Part shown: piece by piece, positions 8,973 to 17,852 of the stretch
How positions within the stretch are numbered: position 1 is the stretch's first letter
Layout of the letters: every line of letters starts with the position of its first letter
Assembly (NCBI GenBank): GCA_035604615.1
Contig: DATNID010000029.1
Location: 21,249 to 85,248, forward strand
Direction: 5' to 3'
DNA from: DATJLY01 sp035604615
Lineage (GTDB): Bacteria > Pseudomonadota > Alphaproteobacteria > ATCC43930 > CGMCC-115725
DNA length: 64,000 nt
Translations under genes and position numbers: made by a program
Notes under the pieces: model-generated
Seen by the model: only the letters and a program-made list of their open reading frames with translations
What the model was told of the DNA's origin: nothing
Database searches by the model: none

Positions 8973-10670
8973 GTGTCGCGCGGCCTGCCGGCGGCGATGC
9001 TGGCCGCGGCCGCGGTCACGAGCGTCGCGATCGTCGCCCATCTCGCCGTCATCCTGTGGCTGAGCGGCATCCTCAATTCGCCCGCCGACGCGACGCTCGA
9101 CTATGGCTGGGGCAATTACGCCGACGTGTTCGGCGACGGGCGCACCTACAGCGTCATCGCCAACACGCTCGCCTTCTCGTTCATCTCGCTAGCGGTGGCG
9201 CTGGGCTTCGGCATCCCCGCCGCGTGTCTCGCCGAGCGCACCGATTTGAAGGGCAAGTCGGCGCTGTTCACGGCGATGACGTTGGGGCTGCTGATCCCCG
9301 ATTTCGCGGCGGCGATGGGCTGGTTGTTCCTGCTCCATCCGCGCATCGGCCTGGTCAACCTGTGGCTCGGCGAGCTGTTCCATACGCGCGCGGCTGCGCT
9401 CGACCTCCTCAGCATTCCCGGCATGGGCTGGGTGCAGGGGCTGAACCTCGCGCCCTTGGCCTTCATCATGACGGCGGCGGTGTTCCGCTCGCTCGATCCC
9501 GCGCTCGAGGAGGCGGCGCAGACCAGCGGCGCGGGCGCGCTCGCGACCTTGCGCCGGGTGACGATCCCGCTGGCCTGGCCGGGCATCCTCGCGGCAGCGA
9601 TCTACATCTTCACCATCGGCTTCGCCGCCTTCGACGTGCCGGCGATCATCGGCTGGTCGAGCCGCATCTTCACGTTCTCGACCTACCTCTATCTTCTGCT
9701 CAACCCGCAGGATGTGCTGCCGCGCTATGGCGCCGCCGCCGCGCTCAGCACCTCGGTGATGGGTCTCGCCGCGTTGCTGAGCTGGTGGTACGCGGCGATG
9801 CAGCGCCGCTCGCGCCGCTTCGCCGTGGTCAGCGGCAAGGCCTACCGCCCGCGCCTCGTGCCGCTGCGACGGGGCGCGGTCGCCGCGTGGGCGTTTCTCG
9901 GACTCTATCTCGGCGTGAGCAAGCTCGTGCCGCTGCTGCTCGCCTGGGCGTCGCTGCTGCCCTATTTCCAGCCGCCTTCGGCGCGCGCGTTCGCAGTGGC
10001 GTCGCTCGGTCATTACCGCGAGCTGCCCTGGGGCCTGGCGCTGTCAGGGCTGGGCAACACCGCCATCCTCATGGTGCTGACGCCGATCGCGACGCTCGCT
10101 TTGAGCCTCGCCTTCTCGTGGGTGGTGCTGCGCTCGCGCGTGCCGGGGCGCGCCGCCTTCGATTTTGCCGCCTTCCTGCCGCATGCCGTGCCCAATATCA
10201 TCTTCGGCGTCGGCTCGCTGCTGCTCGCGCTCTACGTGGTGCAGCATGTGCTGCCGATCTATGGCACGGTGTGGATCCTGCTCCTGGTCTTCACCATCGC
10301 GCGCTTGAGCTATGGCACCCGTATGACCAATAGCGGCCTCATCCAGATCAATCCCGAGCTCGAGGAATCGGCCCAGGTCGCCGGCGCCGGCACGGCCGGT
10401 ATTTTCCGATATGTGCTGCTGCCGCTGCTGACGCCGACCTTGCTCTATGCCTTTCTGTGGATCGCGCTTCTGACGTTCCGCGAGCTGACCTTGGCGGTGG
10501 TGCTGTCGACCTCGGGCAACCTGACCCTGCCGGTGATGATCTGGAGCCTGTGGCTCGGCGGCGGGCTGGGCCAGGCGGCGGCGCTCGCCATGATCATGCT
10601 GGCGCTGATGGTGCCGGTGACCGCGCTTTATTGGCCGCTGGCGCGCCGCCAGGGGCTCATGGCGCCATGA
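8973..10670 (+). CDS. ABC transporter permease, fused double-domain (Fe3+-type)
   Basis: A 565-residue membrane protein with two homologous transmembrane halves, about residues 1-280 and 300-565. Each half carries an EAA-type cytoplasmic loop that contacts the ATPase: ALEEAAQTSGAGALATLRRVTIP in two pieces in the first half, and ELEESAQVAGAGTAGIF in the second. This arrangement is typical of FbpB/ThiP-like permeases working with family-1 receptors such as the preceding gene. The first start after the upstream stop is GTG 8973; a later ATG at 8997 is also possible. The missing ATP-binding subunit must come from elsewhere, or the system is incomplete. Confidence 0.88.
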   Translation: MSRGLPAAMLAAAAVTSVAIVAHLAVILWLSGILNSPADATLDYGWGNYADVFGDGRTYSVIANTLAFSFISLAVALGFGIPAACLAERTDLKGKSALFTAMTLGLLIPDFAAAMGWLFLLHPRIGLVNLWLGELFHTRAAALDLLSIPGMGWVQGLNLAPLAFIMTAAVFRSLDPALEEAAQTSGAGALATLRRVTIPLAWPGILAAAIYIFTIGFAAFDVPAIIGWSSRIFTFSTYLYLLLNPQDVLPRYGAAAALSTSVMGLAALLSWWYAAMQRRSRRFAVVSGKAYRPRLVPLRRGAVAAWAFLGLYLGVSKLVPLLLAWASLLPYFQPPSARAFAVASLGHYRELPWGLALSGLGNTAILMVLTPIATLALSLAFSWVVLRSRVPGRAAFDFAAFLPHAVPNIIFGVGSLLLALYVVQHVLPIYGTVWILLLVFTIARLSYGTRMTNSGLIQINPELEESAQVAGAGTAGIFRYVLLPLLTPTLLYAFLWIALLTFRELTLAVVLSTSGNLTLPVMIWSLWLGGGLGQAAALAMIMLALMVPVTALYWPLARRQGLMAP

Positions 10671-10688
10671 CAGCCGGAGCGTCCTGAC

Positions 10689-12734
10689 ATGGCATACGTC
10701 GTCGCCGTCGATATCGGCGGGACCTTCACCGACCTGGTCGCCTTCGACCGCGAGCGCGGCGCGGTCCACTACACCAAGAGCCCTACCACCTACGACAATT
10801 TCGTCGACGGCATCCTCGACTGCTTCGCCAAGGCGAAGATCGCCCCCGGCGACGCGACCTTGGTCAATCACGGCACCACGCTCGTCATCAACGCGCTCAT
10901 CCAGCGCAAGGGCGCCAAGGCGGCGCTGGTGACCAGCGCCGGCTTCCGCGACATCCTCGAGATCGCGCGCGGCAACCGGCCCGATCCGTTCGATCTCCAC
11001 TATCAGCGCGACGAGCCGTTGATCCCGCGCGAGCTGCGCTTCGAAGTGCCCGAGCGCGTCGACGCCAAGGGCCGGATCGTCACGCCGCTCGACGAGGCGG
11101 CGCTCGACCGTCTTGCCGCGCACCTCGCAGCCGAGGGCGTCGAGGCGGTGGCGGTGTTCTTCGTCAATTCCTATGCCTACCCCGCGCACGAGGCGCGCGC
11201 CGCAGCGCTTCTGCGCCAGCGACTGCCGCAGATGTTCGTGACCTGCAGCACCGAGCTGACGCGCGAATGGTACGAGTACGAGCGCAGCTCGACCGTGGCC
11301 GCGAACGCCTATGTCGGGCCGGGCGTCAACGAATATGTCCGCCGGCTCGAGCGCGACCTGGCGCGCCAGGGCTTCAGCGGCGCGCTCTACATGATGGGAT
11401 CGAACGGCGGCGTGCTGTCGGTCGAGCGCACCTGCCGCCAGCCCATCGCGCTGGTGGAGTCCGGGCCGATCGGCGGCTGCATCGGCGCGGGGTTCTATGC
11501 CGAGGCGCTGGGCTTCAAGAACGTGGTCGCCTTCGACATGGGCGGGACGACGGCCAAGTGCGCCCTCGTCGAAGAGGGGCGCTTCTCGGTCGATTCGATC
11601 TACTACGCCGGCGGCTATGTCCAGGGCTTCCCGATCAAGTCGCCGGTCATCAGCATCGTCGAGGTCGGCAGCGGCGGCGGCTCGATCGCCCATCTCGATA
11701 GCCAGCGCCGCCTCCATGTCGGACCGCAGAGCGCCGGCTCGACCCCGGGCCCGGTGTGCTACGGCCGCGGCGGCACCGAGCCGACGGTGACCGACGCCAA
11801 CCTGGTCCTCGGCCGGCTCAATGCGGCGAACTTTCTCGGCGGCGAATTGCAGCTCGACGCATCCCAGGCGCGGCGCGCCATCGCGCAGAAGATCGCGGCA
11901 CCCCTGGGCCTCGCCGGCGAGGACGGATTGATCCGCATGGCCGACGGCATCGTCTCGATCGCGACCGTGGTGATGGCCGGCGCCATCCGCCGCATCTCGG
12001 TCGAGCACGGCCGCGATCCGCGCGATTTCGTGCTGTTCGCCTATGGCGGCGGCGGGCCGCTCCACGCCTCAGCTCTGGCGCGCGAGCTGCACATCCCGAC
12101 CGTGGTGATCCCGCCCGAGCCGGGGAATTTCTCGGCCATCGGCATGCTGCTGGCCGATGCGAGGCTCGACGATGCGACGACCTTCACCGGGCCGCTCGAC
12201 CAAGCGACCGTGGCGGCGGGCGAGCGCGTCTTCGCCGCATTGGAGCAGACGGCGCGCGCCGCGCTGGCGCGGGAGTTCGGCGCCGGCGACGTGGCGTTCG
12301 AGCGCTTCGCCGAGATGCGCTATCGCGGCCAGCGCCACAACATCAAGGTGCCGGTCTCGGGCCTCGGCGACGCCGCCGCGATCCGCAGCGCGTTCGAGCG
12401 CGACTACCGCCGCCGCTATGGCCACGCCGACGACAAGGCGCCGGCCGAGTTCCAGGCGCTCCACCTCTCGGCCTTCGCGCGCCTGGAGCGGCCGCGCATC
12501 GAAAGCCTGCCGCGCGCCCGGAGCGAAGCCGCGCCGGCGCGGACGCGGCAGGTTTATTTCCCGGGCGGCTGGATCGCGACGCCGATCCTCGAGCGGTCGT
12601 CGTTGGCGCCAAGCTTCAAGGGCGCAGGGCCCGCGGTGATCGAGGAATACGGCTCGACCACCATCGTGTGGCCGGGCGACCGGTTCGAGATCGGCGAGCT
12701 GGCCGAAATCCGCATCCACGCCATCCCGACATGA
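10689..12734 (+). CDS. hyuA: Hydantoinase/oxoprolinase subunit A (HyuA)
   Basis: The 681-residue protein opens with the ATP-binding actin-like motif VDIGGTFTDLVAFD and continues with VNHGTTLVINALIQRKGAK, both hallmarks of HyuA / N-methylhydantoinase A. Further family phrases are FDMGGTTAKCALVEEG and YGGGGPLHASALA. With HyuB it forms an ATP-dependent amidohydrolase opening cyclic amides such as N-methylhydantoin or 5-oxoproline; related pairs act as acetone or acetophenone carboxylases. Length is normal for the family. ATG 10689 has GGAG 9 nt upstream, and its stop overlaps the start of hyuB. The binding-protein/permease genes just upstream may import its substrate (inference). Confidence 0.92.
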   Translation: MAYVVAVDIGGTFTDLVAFDRERGAVHYTKSPTTYDNFVDGILDCFAKAKIAPGDATLVNHGTTLVINALIQRKGAKAALVTSAGFRDILEIARGNRPDPFDLHYQRDEPLIPRELRFEVPERVDAKGRIVTPLDEAALDRLAAHLAAEGVEAVAVFFVNSYAYPAHEARAAALLRQRLPQMFVTCSTELTREWYEYERSSTVAANAYVGPGVNEYVRRLERDLARQGFSGALYMMGSNGGVLSVERTCRQPIALVESGPIGGCIGAGFYAEALGFKNVVAFDMGGTTAKCALVEEGRFSVDSIYYAGGYVQGFPIKSPVISIVEVGSGGGSIAHLDSQRRLHVGPQSAGSTPGPVCYGRGGTEPTVTDANLVLGRLNAANFLGGELQLDASQARRAIAQKIAAPLGLAGEDGLIRMADGIVSIATVVMAGAIRRISVEHGRDPRDFVLFAYGGGGPLHASALARELHIPTVVIPPEPGNFSAIGMLLADARLDDATTFTGPLDQATVAAGERVFAALEQTARAALAREFGAGDVAFERFAEMRYRGQRHNIKVPVSGLGDAAAIRSAFERDYRRRYGHADDKAPAEFQALHLSAFARLERPRIESLPRARSEAAPARTRQVYFPGGWIATPILERSSLAPSFKGAGPAVIEEYGSTTIVWPGDRFEIGELAEIRIHAIPT

Positions 12735-14458
12735 CGGAGCGACCGCCCATGGACGCGCACGCGATCGACCCGGTGACGCTCGAAGTGATCCGCCACGGCA
12801 TCGTGTCGATCACCGACCAGATCGACGCCAACATCACCCGCACCGCTTTCAGCCCCTATATCTACGAATACAAGGACTATGCCGTCGGCATCGTCGGCGC
12901 CGCGGGCGAGCTCATTGCGCAATGCACCGGCGGCATGCCGGTGTTCGTCGCGGATTCGGTGGGGCAGGCGGTGCGCGACGGGCTGGAGATTTACGGCCGC
13001 GCGCGACTCCATCGCGGCGACGTGGTGGTGTGCAACCACGCCGCGGTGCAGGGCCAGCATCTCAACAACACGGTGATGTACACGCCCATCTTCGCCGGGC
13101 CGGCGCAGGAGACGCTCGTCGGCTTCTTCGCCATCAACGTGCATTGGATCGACATCGGCGGCTCGGCCATCGGCTCGGTCTCCTACAGCGACACCGACAT
13201 CTTCATGGAGGGGCTACAGCTCCGCTCGATCAAGCTGTGGTCGAACGGGGAGCCGGTCGAGGAGATCTACCGCATCATCGCGAACAACACGCGCTTTCCC
13301 GAGGAGCTGCTGGGCGACATCGAGGCGCAGCTCGGCGGCTGCATGCTGGGCCGCGATCTCGTGGCCGCGCTGGCCGACAAATACGGCGTCGAGACATTCG
13401 CCGAATCGGTGAAGACCATCCTCGACCAGAGCGAGGACGCCGCCCGCGCCCGCATCCGCGCCGTGCCGGACGGCACCTACGAGGCCGAATCCTTCCTCGA
13501 CAATGACGGCATCAACGACCGCCGCATCCCGATCAAGGTGCGGGTCATCGTCGCCGGCGACGAGATGACGATCGACTATTCCGACCTGGCGGACCAGGTG
13601 CCGACCGGGATCAATTCGGGCGCCTTCGGCGGCGGCCGCACCACCGCGCGGGTCGCCTTCAAGTACCTGGTGGCGACGGGCGAGCCCGCCAACGAGGGCA
13701 CGTTCCGGCCGCTGAAGCTCATCCTGCCCGAGGGCAAGCTCTTGAGCGCCGCGCCCACCGCGGCGATGGGGCTCTATTCGATCCCGTTCCCGACCGTCAT
13801 AGACACCATCATCAAGGCGCTCGAGCAGGCGCTGCCCGAGCGGGTGACGGGGGCGCATTTCGGCACCTTCTCGTCGGTGCGTTTCTTCGGCAAGCGCACC
13901 GACACCGGCGCGCCGTTCAATTGCAATGACAGCGGCCATGGCGGCTGGGGCGCGTGCGCGACCCATGACGGCGCCGGCCCCTTCCGCACCATGGCGCACG
14001 GCGACACGCGCATCATCCCGCTCGAGCTGCAGGAGGCGATCTATCCCTACCGCATCGAGGAGTTCGCGCTGCGCGAGGATTCGGCCGGCGCCGGCAAGTT
14101 CCGCGGCGGCATGGGATTCCGCAAGCGCTACCGCATCCTCGAGCCGTGCTCGCTGTGGGTGAATTTCGACCGCGTCGAATGTCCGCCCTGGGGCGTCCAT
14201 GGCGGCAAGGCGGCCGTGCCCGGCAAGGTCACGATCACCCGCAAGGGCGCGAACGACCCGGAAATCCTCTACAAGACCGAGGGCTACGCGCTCGGCGCGG
14301 GAGACGAGGTGATGATCGAAACCGGCGGCGGCGGCGGCTATGGCGCGCCGGCGGACCGGCCGCTGGCGCTCATCGAGCGCGACCTGCGGCGCGGCTATGT
14401 CACGCGCGCGGCCGCCGAGCGCGATTACGGCGTCAGGATCGAGCGCGATCGGGCTTGA
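12731..14458 (+). CDS. hyuB: Hydantoinase/oxoprolinase subunit B (HyuB)
   Basis: 575 residues of the HyuB family. The N-terminal phrase PVTLEVIRHGIVSITDQ, the central GDVVVCNHAAVQGQHLNN and the C-terminal ETGGGGGYGAPADRP are characteristic of N-methylhydantoinase B. The ATG at 12731 overlaps the hyuA stop (ATGA), suggesting coupled translation. ATG 12749, with GGAG 9 nt upstream, is an in-frame alternative that would remove six residues. It should form the amidohydrolase complex with HyuA. The combination with a creatinase-like M24 protein 7 kb upstream recalls creatinine-type degradation, but no creatininase or deaminase gene was seen. Confidence 0.92.
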   Translation: MTERPPMDAHAIDPVTLEVIRHGIVSITDQIDANITRTAFSPYIYEYKDYAVGIVGAAGELIAQCTGGMPVFVADSVGQAVRDGLEIYGRARLHRGDVVVCNHAAVQGQHLNNTVMYTPIFAGPAQETLVGFFAINVHWIDIGGSAIGSVSYSDTDIFMEGLQLRSIKLWSNGEPVEEIYRIIANNTRFPEELLGDIEAQLGGCMLGRDLVAALADKYGVETFAESVKTILDQSEDAARARIRAVPDGTYEAESFLDNDGINDRRIPIKVRVIVAGDEMTIDYSDLADQVPTGINSGAFGGGRTTARVAFKYLVATGEPANEGTFRPLKLILPEGKLLSAAPTAAMGLYSIPFPTVIDTIIKALEQALPERVTGAHFGTFSSVRFFGKRTDTGAPFNCNDSGHGGWGACATHDGAGPFRTMAHGDTRIIPLELQEAIYPYRIEEFALREDSAGAGKFRGGMGFRKRYRILEPCSLWVNFDRVECPPWGVHGGKAAVPGKVTITRKGANDPEILYKTEGYALGAGDEVMIETGGGGGYGAPADRPLALIERDLRRGYVTRAAAERDYGVRIERDRA

Positions 14459-14524
14459 AACGAGGGGCGGCCGGCGTCCATTCTTGCGGCCGGCGCGAAC
14501 GACACAGTCCGGGGCCATCGCACC

Positions 14525-14953
14525 ATGCCGGAAACCACGCCGACCACCATCGACAGGATCACCGCCGACGCCATGGCGACGATCGTCCGCGACGCCGGCT
14601 ACAAGGCCATCGTCGGCAAGAACGACGAGGGCATTACCGTCATCGAGAGCGCCAATGGCGGCTGGACCACGACCATCCGCATGCTGGGCCAGAAGGGCGA
14701 CGAATTCTCATCGCTCCAGTTCATCCTGTGGCTCGGCGACAAGGACCGCTCGGTGAGCCTGGCGAAGATGAACGATTTCAACGCCAACTGGCGCTTCGCA
14801 AAGGGCTGGGTCAACACCCTCCAGCCCGGCGTGTGCCTGCAATGGGACGTCGATCTCGAGGGCGGCGTGGCGCCAACCTATCTCGCCAAGCGGATCGCCG
14901 CCTGGGACCTGCTGGTCCAGGCCTTCCGCGCCTACATGGTCGAGCAGAAATAG
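14525..14953 (+). CDS. YbjN-domain protein
   Basis: This 142-residue cytoplasmic protein fits the YbjN superfamily: a short N-terminal helix (TADAMATIVRDAGY), beta strands around WTTTIRMLG and FILWLGDKD, and a helix ending in LVQAFRAYMVEQK. No signal peptide or membrane segment is visible. Members are thought to be small regulatory or chaperone-like folds, and the molecular role is not established. It lies between hyuB (66 bp upstream) and the bicupin (69 bp downstream) on the same strand, so it may be part of the same transcription unit. Its presence in a catabolic operon is unexplained. Confidence 0.7.
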   Translation: MPETTPTTIDRITADAMATIVRDAGYKAIVGKNDEGITVIESANGGWTTTIRMLGQKGDEFSSLQFILWLGDKDRSVSLAKMNDFNANWRFAKGWVNTLQPGVCLQWDVDLEGGVAPTYLAKRIAAWDLLVQAFRAYMVEQK

Positions 14954-15022
14954 CGGGCGCCGACGGGCTTTACATCGCATCGGCGCTCCGATACTGACTC
15001 GGCGGAGGCCGAGGAGGCGGAC

Positions 15023-16006
15023 ATGACGACACCCACCCCGGAAGCGCTGGCGCGGGCCGGCACGCTCGACGAGCTTTATCCGCAGCTCAGCGGGATCGGC
15101 CTCGGCGCCGGCTGGAACAAGCCGACGCCGTCGCTGTGGGCCGCGCCGCACCAGACCTTCCCGCCCTACCAGTGGCGCTATGCCCAGGCCAAGGGCGCGC
15201 TCGACGCCGCCGGCCGCCTCATCAACACCGAGCTTGCCGAGCGGCGCAACCTCATCCTCGTCAACCCGCTGGAAGGCAACGGCTACGGCACCTCGCGAAC
15301 GCTCGTTGCCGCGTATCAGATGATCATGCCGGGCGAGAAGGCACGCTCGCACCGCCACACGCCCAATGCGCTGCGCCTAGTGCTGGACGCTTCGGCCGGC
15401 GCCTATACCACCGTCAACGGCAAGCGGCTGCCGATGGCGCCCAACGACGTCGTGCTGACCCCCAACTGGTGCTGGCACGGCCACGGCAATGACGGCAAGG
15501 GACGGGCCTATTGGCTCGATTTCCTCGACGTGCCGCTGGTGCATCTGCTCGACCCGATGTTCTTCGAGCCGCATCCCGCCGATTTCGAGGACGACGCGCC
15601 GGAGGCGCCCAACTCGCCGCTGCTGTTCCCGTGGCGCGACACCGAGCGCCGCCTCGCCGCGGCATCGCCCGACCCGACGGGAAGGCACGGCGTGGCGATC
15701 GAATTCGGCCATCCCGCGCTCGACACCATGGCGCTCGCCATGATGCGGCTGCCGCCGGATCAGGAGACCCAGCCCTATCGCACCACCGCCAACACGCTCT
15801 ATGCCGCGGTCGAGGGCGAAGGCAGCACCATGGTCGAAGGCAAGCGCTTCGACTGGGCGCGCGGCGACGTGGTGGTGGTGCCGAGCTGGCACACGCATTG
15901 CCACCGCGCCAGCGGCGGCGCGGTGCTGTTCCGCGTCACCGACGAGCCGTTGATGGACAAGCTGGGATTTCTCCGCAGCGAGGCCGCGCCGCTCGCCGCG
16001 CATTGA
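15023..16006 (+). CDS. Gentisate 1,2-dioxygenase-like bicupin
   Basis: A 327-residue bicupin. The first cupin (about 90-165) carries the gentisate-dioxygenase-type metal motif SHRHTPNALR (His110, His112) and NWCWHGHGN (His152/154). The second cupin (240-310) has lost the first His pair (YRTTANT) but keeps WHTHCH. Gentisate 1,2-dioxygenases open gentisate to maleylpyruvate using Fe(II) in the first cupin, and length and layout agree. ATG 15023 has GAGGAGG 5-6 nt upstream. A FAD hydroxylase at 6551 could supply the diol and the GST-type isomerase at 48385 could act next. A 1-hydroxy-2-naphthoate or salicylate dioxygenase is an alternative, as these share the fold. Confidence 0.82.
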   Translation: MTTPTPEALARAGTLDELYPQLSGIGLGAGWNKPTPSLWAAPHQTFPPYQWRYAQAKGALDAAGRLINTELAERRNLILVNPLEGNGYGTSRTLVAAYQMIMPGEKARSHRHTPNALRLVLDASAGAYTTVNGKRLPMAPNDVVLTPNWCWHGHGNDGKGRAYWLDFLDVPLVHLLDPMFFEPHPADFEDDAPEAPNSPLLFPWRDTERRLAAASPDPTGRHGVAIEFGHPALDTMALAMMRLPPDQETQPYRTTANTLYAAVEGEGSTMVEGKRFDWARGDVVVVPSWHTHCHRASGGAVLFRVTDEPLMDKLGFLRSEAAPLAAH

Positions 16007-16019
16007 GGGAAGAAACGCC

Positions 16020-17006
16020 ATGTCGAAGCTGCCGCTCACCTTCGCCTGCGGACTCTATGACCGCATGGTCCCGCTCCACACCGGCGAGGTCAGCCCTTCC
16101 GGCATCGATCTCAACTTCATCGTCATCGACCAGCCGCGCGAGATATTCGACCGCATGGGCGGCGGCCAGGAATTCGACCTGTGCGAGATGTCGAGCTCGG
16201 AGACGATCCAGCGCCTCGGCGCCGGCAATAGCCCGTTCGTGGCGCTGCCGGTGTTCCCGTCGCGCGTCTTCCGCCACGGCCACATCTCGATCAACCGCAA
16301 GGCCGGGATCAAGTCGCCCAGGGACCTCGAGGGGCGCCGCGTCGGCGTGCCGCTCTACACGCAAACCGCGGCCATCTTCATCCGTGGCATGCTGCAGCAC
16401 GAGCACGGCGTCGACTGCTCCAAGATCCATTGGGTGCAGGGCGCGCTCAACCATCCGGGCTCGCACGGCAGCCCGTCGGTGCTGCCGCTCTTGAAGCCCG
16501 TCGACATCGTGACCGCGCCCACGGAAAAGTCGCTCAGCGACCTGCTCGAAGAGGGCAAGATCGACGCCATCACCGCGACCGGCATGCCCAAATCCTTTCG
16601 CCGCAATCCCGACATCCAGCGGCTCTTCCCCAATTATCGCGAGATGGAGCTGGACTATTACCGGCGCACCAAGATCTTCCCGATCATGCACTTGATCGCC
16701 ATGCGCCGCGACACCTACGAGAAGAACCCGTTCATCGCCACCAGCCTCTACAACGCCTTCTGCCGTTCGAAGGACCGGGCGCTCGAGAAGATGATGGAGA
16801 CGGGCGCGCTGCGCTACATGCTGCCTTGGCTGAGCGACGATCTCGACGAGATCCACGAGGTGTTCAAGGGCGACCCGTGGCCCTATGGCATCGAGGAGAA
16901 CCGGCCGACGCTCGAGGCGCTGGTCACGTATCTCGCCGAGCAGCACCTGATCCCCAAGAAAATCCCGCTCGAAGAGATCTTCGTGCCGGTCTACGGCCAG
17001 CATTAG
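16020..17006 (+). CDS. 4,5-dihydroxyphthalate decarboxylase-like / substrate-binding-like protein
   Basis: 328 residues resembling the 4,5-dihydroxyphthalate decarboxylase (Pht5) family, which shares the periplasmic-binding-protein fold. Supporting phrases are LTFACGLYDRMVPLHTGEV at the N-terminus, FDLCEMSSSE, LEGRRVGVPLYTQT and FPIMHLIAMRR. No signal peptide is visible: the protein starts directly with the first beta strand. The gene sits 13 bp after the dioxygenase-like gene, and a permease/ATPase/permease set follows 15 bp later. It is therefore either a cytoplasmic decarboxylase in a catabolic operon or a receptor with non-canonical export. I favour an enzyme by sequence but cannot exclude a receptor by context. 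The start has GGGAAG 7 nt upstream. Confidence 0.75.
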   Translation: MSKLPLTFACGLYDRMVPLHTGEVSPSGIDLNFIVIDQPREIFDRMGGGQEFDLCEMSSSETIQRLGAGNSPFVALPVFPSRVFRHGHISINRKAGIKSPRDLEGRRVGVPLYTQTAAIFIRGMLQHEHGVDCSKIHWVQGALNHPGSHGSPSVLPLLKPVDIVTAPTEKSLSDLLEEGKIDAITATGMPKSFRRNPDIQRLFPNYREMELDYYRRTKIFPIMHLIAMRRDTYEKNPFIATSLYNAFCRSKDRALEKMMETGALRYMLPWLSDDLDEIHEVFKGDPWPYGIEENRPTLEALVTYLAEQHLIPKKIPLEEIFVPVYGQH

Positions 17007-17021
17007 GACGAGGAGACGGCG

Positions 17022-17849
17022 ATGAGCAACGCAACTGCGACGATCGACGCGGACGTGGTGCCCGCGCCGGGCTGGCGCTGGCGGACCCATTTCGACCGCC
17101 TCCTCGTGGCGGTGGTGATCGTCGCGCTGTGGCAGGTGGGGAGCATGATCTTCGGCGTCTATTGGCTCAGCACGCCCTGGGCCACGACGTCGCGCTTCTT
17201 CGCGATGCTGTTCAGCGGCGAACTGATCCGCCACTCCGGCTATACGATCGAGGAATCGTTCATCGGCGCCGTCATCGGCGGCGTGCCGGCGGTCATCCTT
17301 CCGTTCGTGCTGCGGCGCAGCCCGATCCTGGTCTCGATCCTCGATCCCTTCATGGTGGGGGGATATGGCTCGCCCAAGCTCGCGCTCGCGCCGCTCTTCA
17401 TCCTGTGGTTCGGCATCGGCCTCGAATCGAAGATCGCGCTGGTCGCGAGCGTGCTGTTCTTCATCGTCTATTTCAGCACCCTCACCGGCGTGCGCGCGCT
17501 CGATGCCAAGCTGGTGCAGATGGCCCAGGTGATGGGCGCGAGCGAGCAGCAATTGGCGCGCAAGATCATCTTCCCCGCCGCCGTCCCCAACATCTTCGCG
17601 GGATTCCGCATCGGGCTCCCTTATGCGATCGGCGCGGCCGTCATTACCGAGCTGATCTCGTCGAACCGGGGCCTGGGCTATCTCGTCCAGGTCGGGGCGA
17701 TGAATTTCGACACGACGCAATGCTTCGTCGCAATCCTCGCCGCGACCATCATCGTCCACGCGGTGGGCTTCGGCGTCGACGGAACCGAGCGGCTCTTGCT
17801 GCGCTGGCGGCCGTCGAGCGAGGCCACGCTCCAGGCCGGCGGCAACTGA
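17022..17849 (+). CDS. ABC transporter permease, SsuC/TauC-like (first of two)
   Basis: A 275-residue integral membrane protein with about six hydrophobic segments and the SsuC/TauC-type signature APLFILWFGIGLESKIAL followed by the EAA-like loop MAQVMGASEQQLARKIIFPA. It would form the channel of an importer of sulfonate/nitrate/taurine type, a class that also carries aromatic acids. GAGGAG lies 6 nt before ATG 17022. The ATPase follows after 3 bp, and a second, different permease overlaps the ATPase end, suggesting a heterodimeric channel. Confidence 0.9.
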   Translation: MSNATATIDADVVPAPGWRWRTHFDRLLVAVVIVALWQVGSMIFGVYWLSTPWATTSRFFAMLFSGELIRHSGYTIEESFIGAVIGGVPAVILPFVLRRSPILVSILDPFMVGGYGSPKLALAPLFILWFGIGLESKIALVASVLFFIVYFSTLTGVRALDAKLVQMAQVMGASEQQLARKIIFPAAVPNIFAGFRIGLPYAIGAAVITELISSNRGLGYLVQVGAMNFDTTQCFVAILAATIIVHAVGFGVDGTERLLLRWRPSSEATLQAGGN

Positions 17850-17852
17850 TCC

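Noticed and set aside
10044..12065. Long minus-strand frame opposite the permease and hyuA
   Set aside because: Low-complexity composition with no motif; hyuA on the plus strand is well conserved.
5344..14458. A complete creatinine-degradation pathway (creatinase-like + HyuAB)
   Set aside because: No creatininase, creatinine deaminase, carbamoylsarcosine amidohydrolase or sarcosine oxidase gene is seen, and the M24 protein's substrate is unknown.
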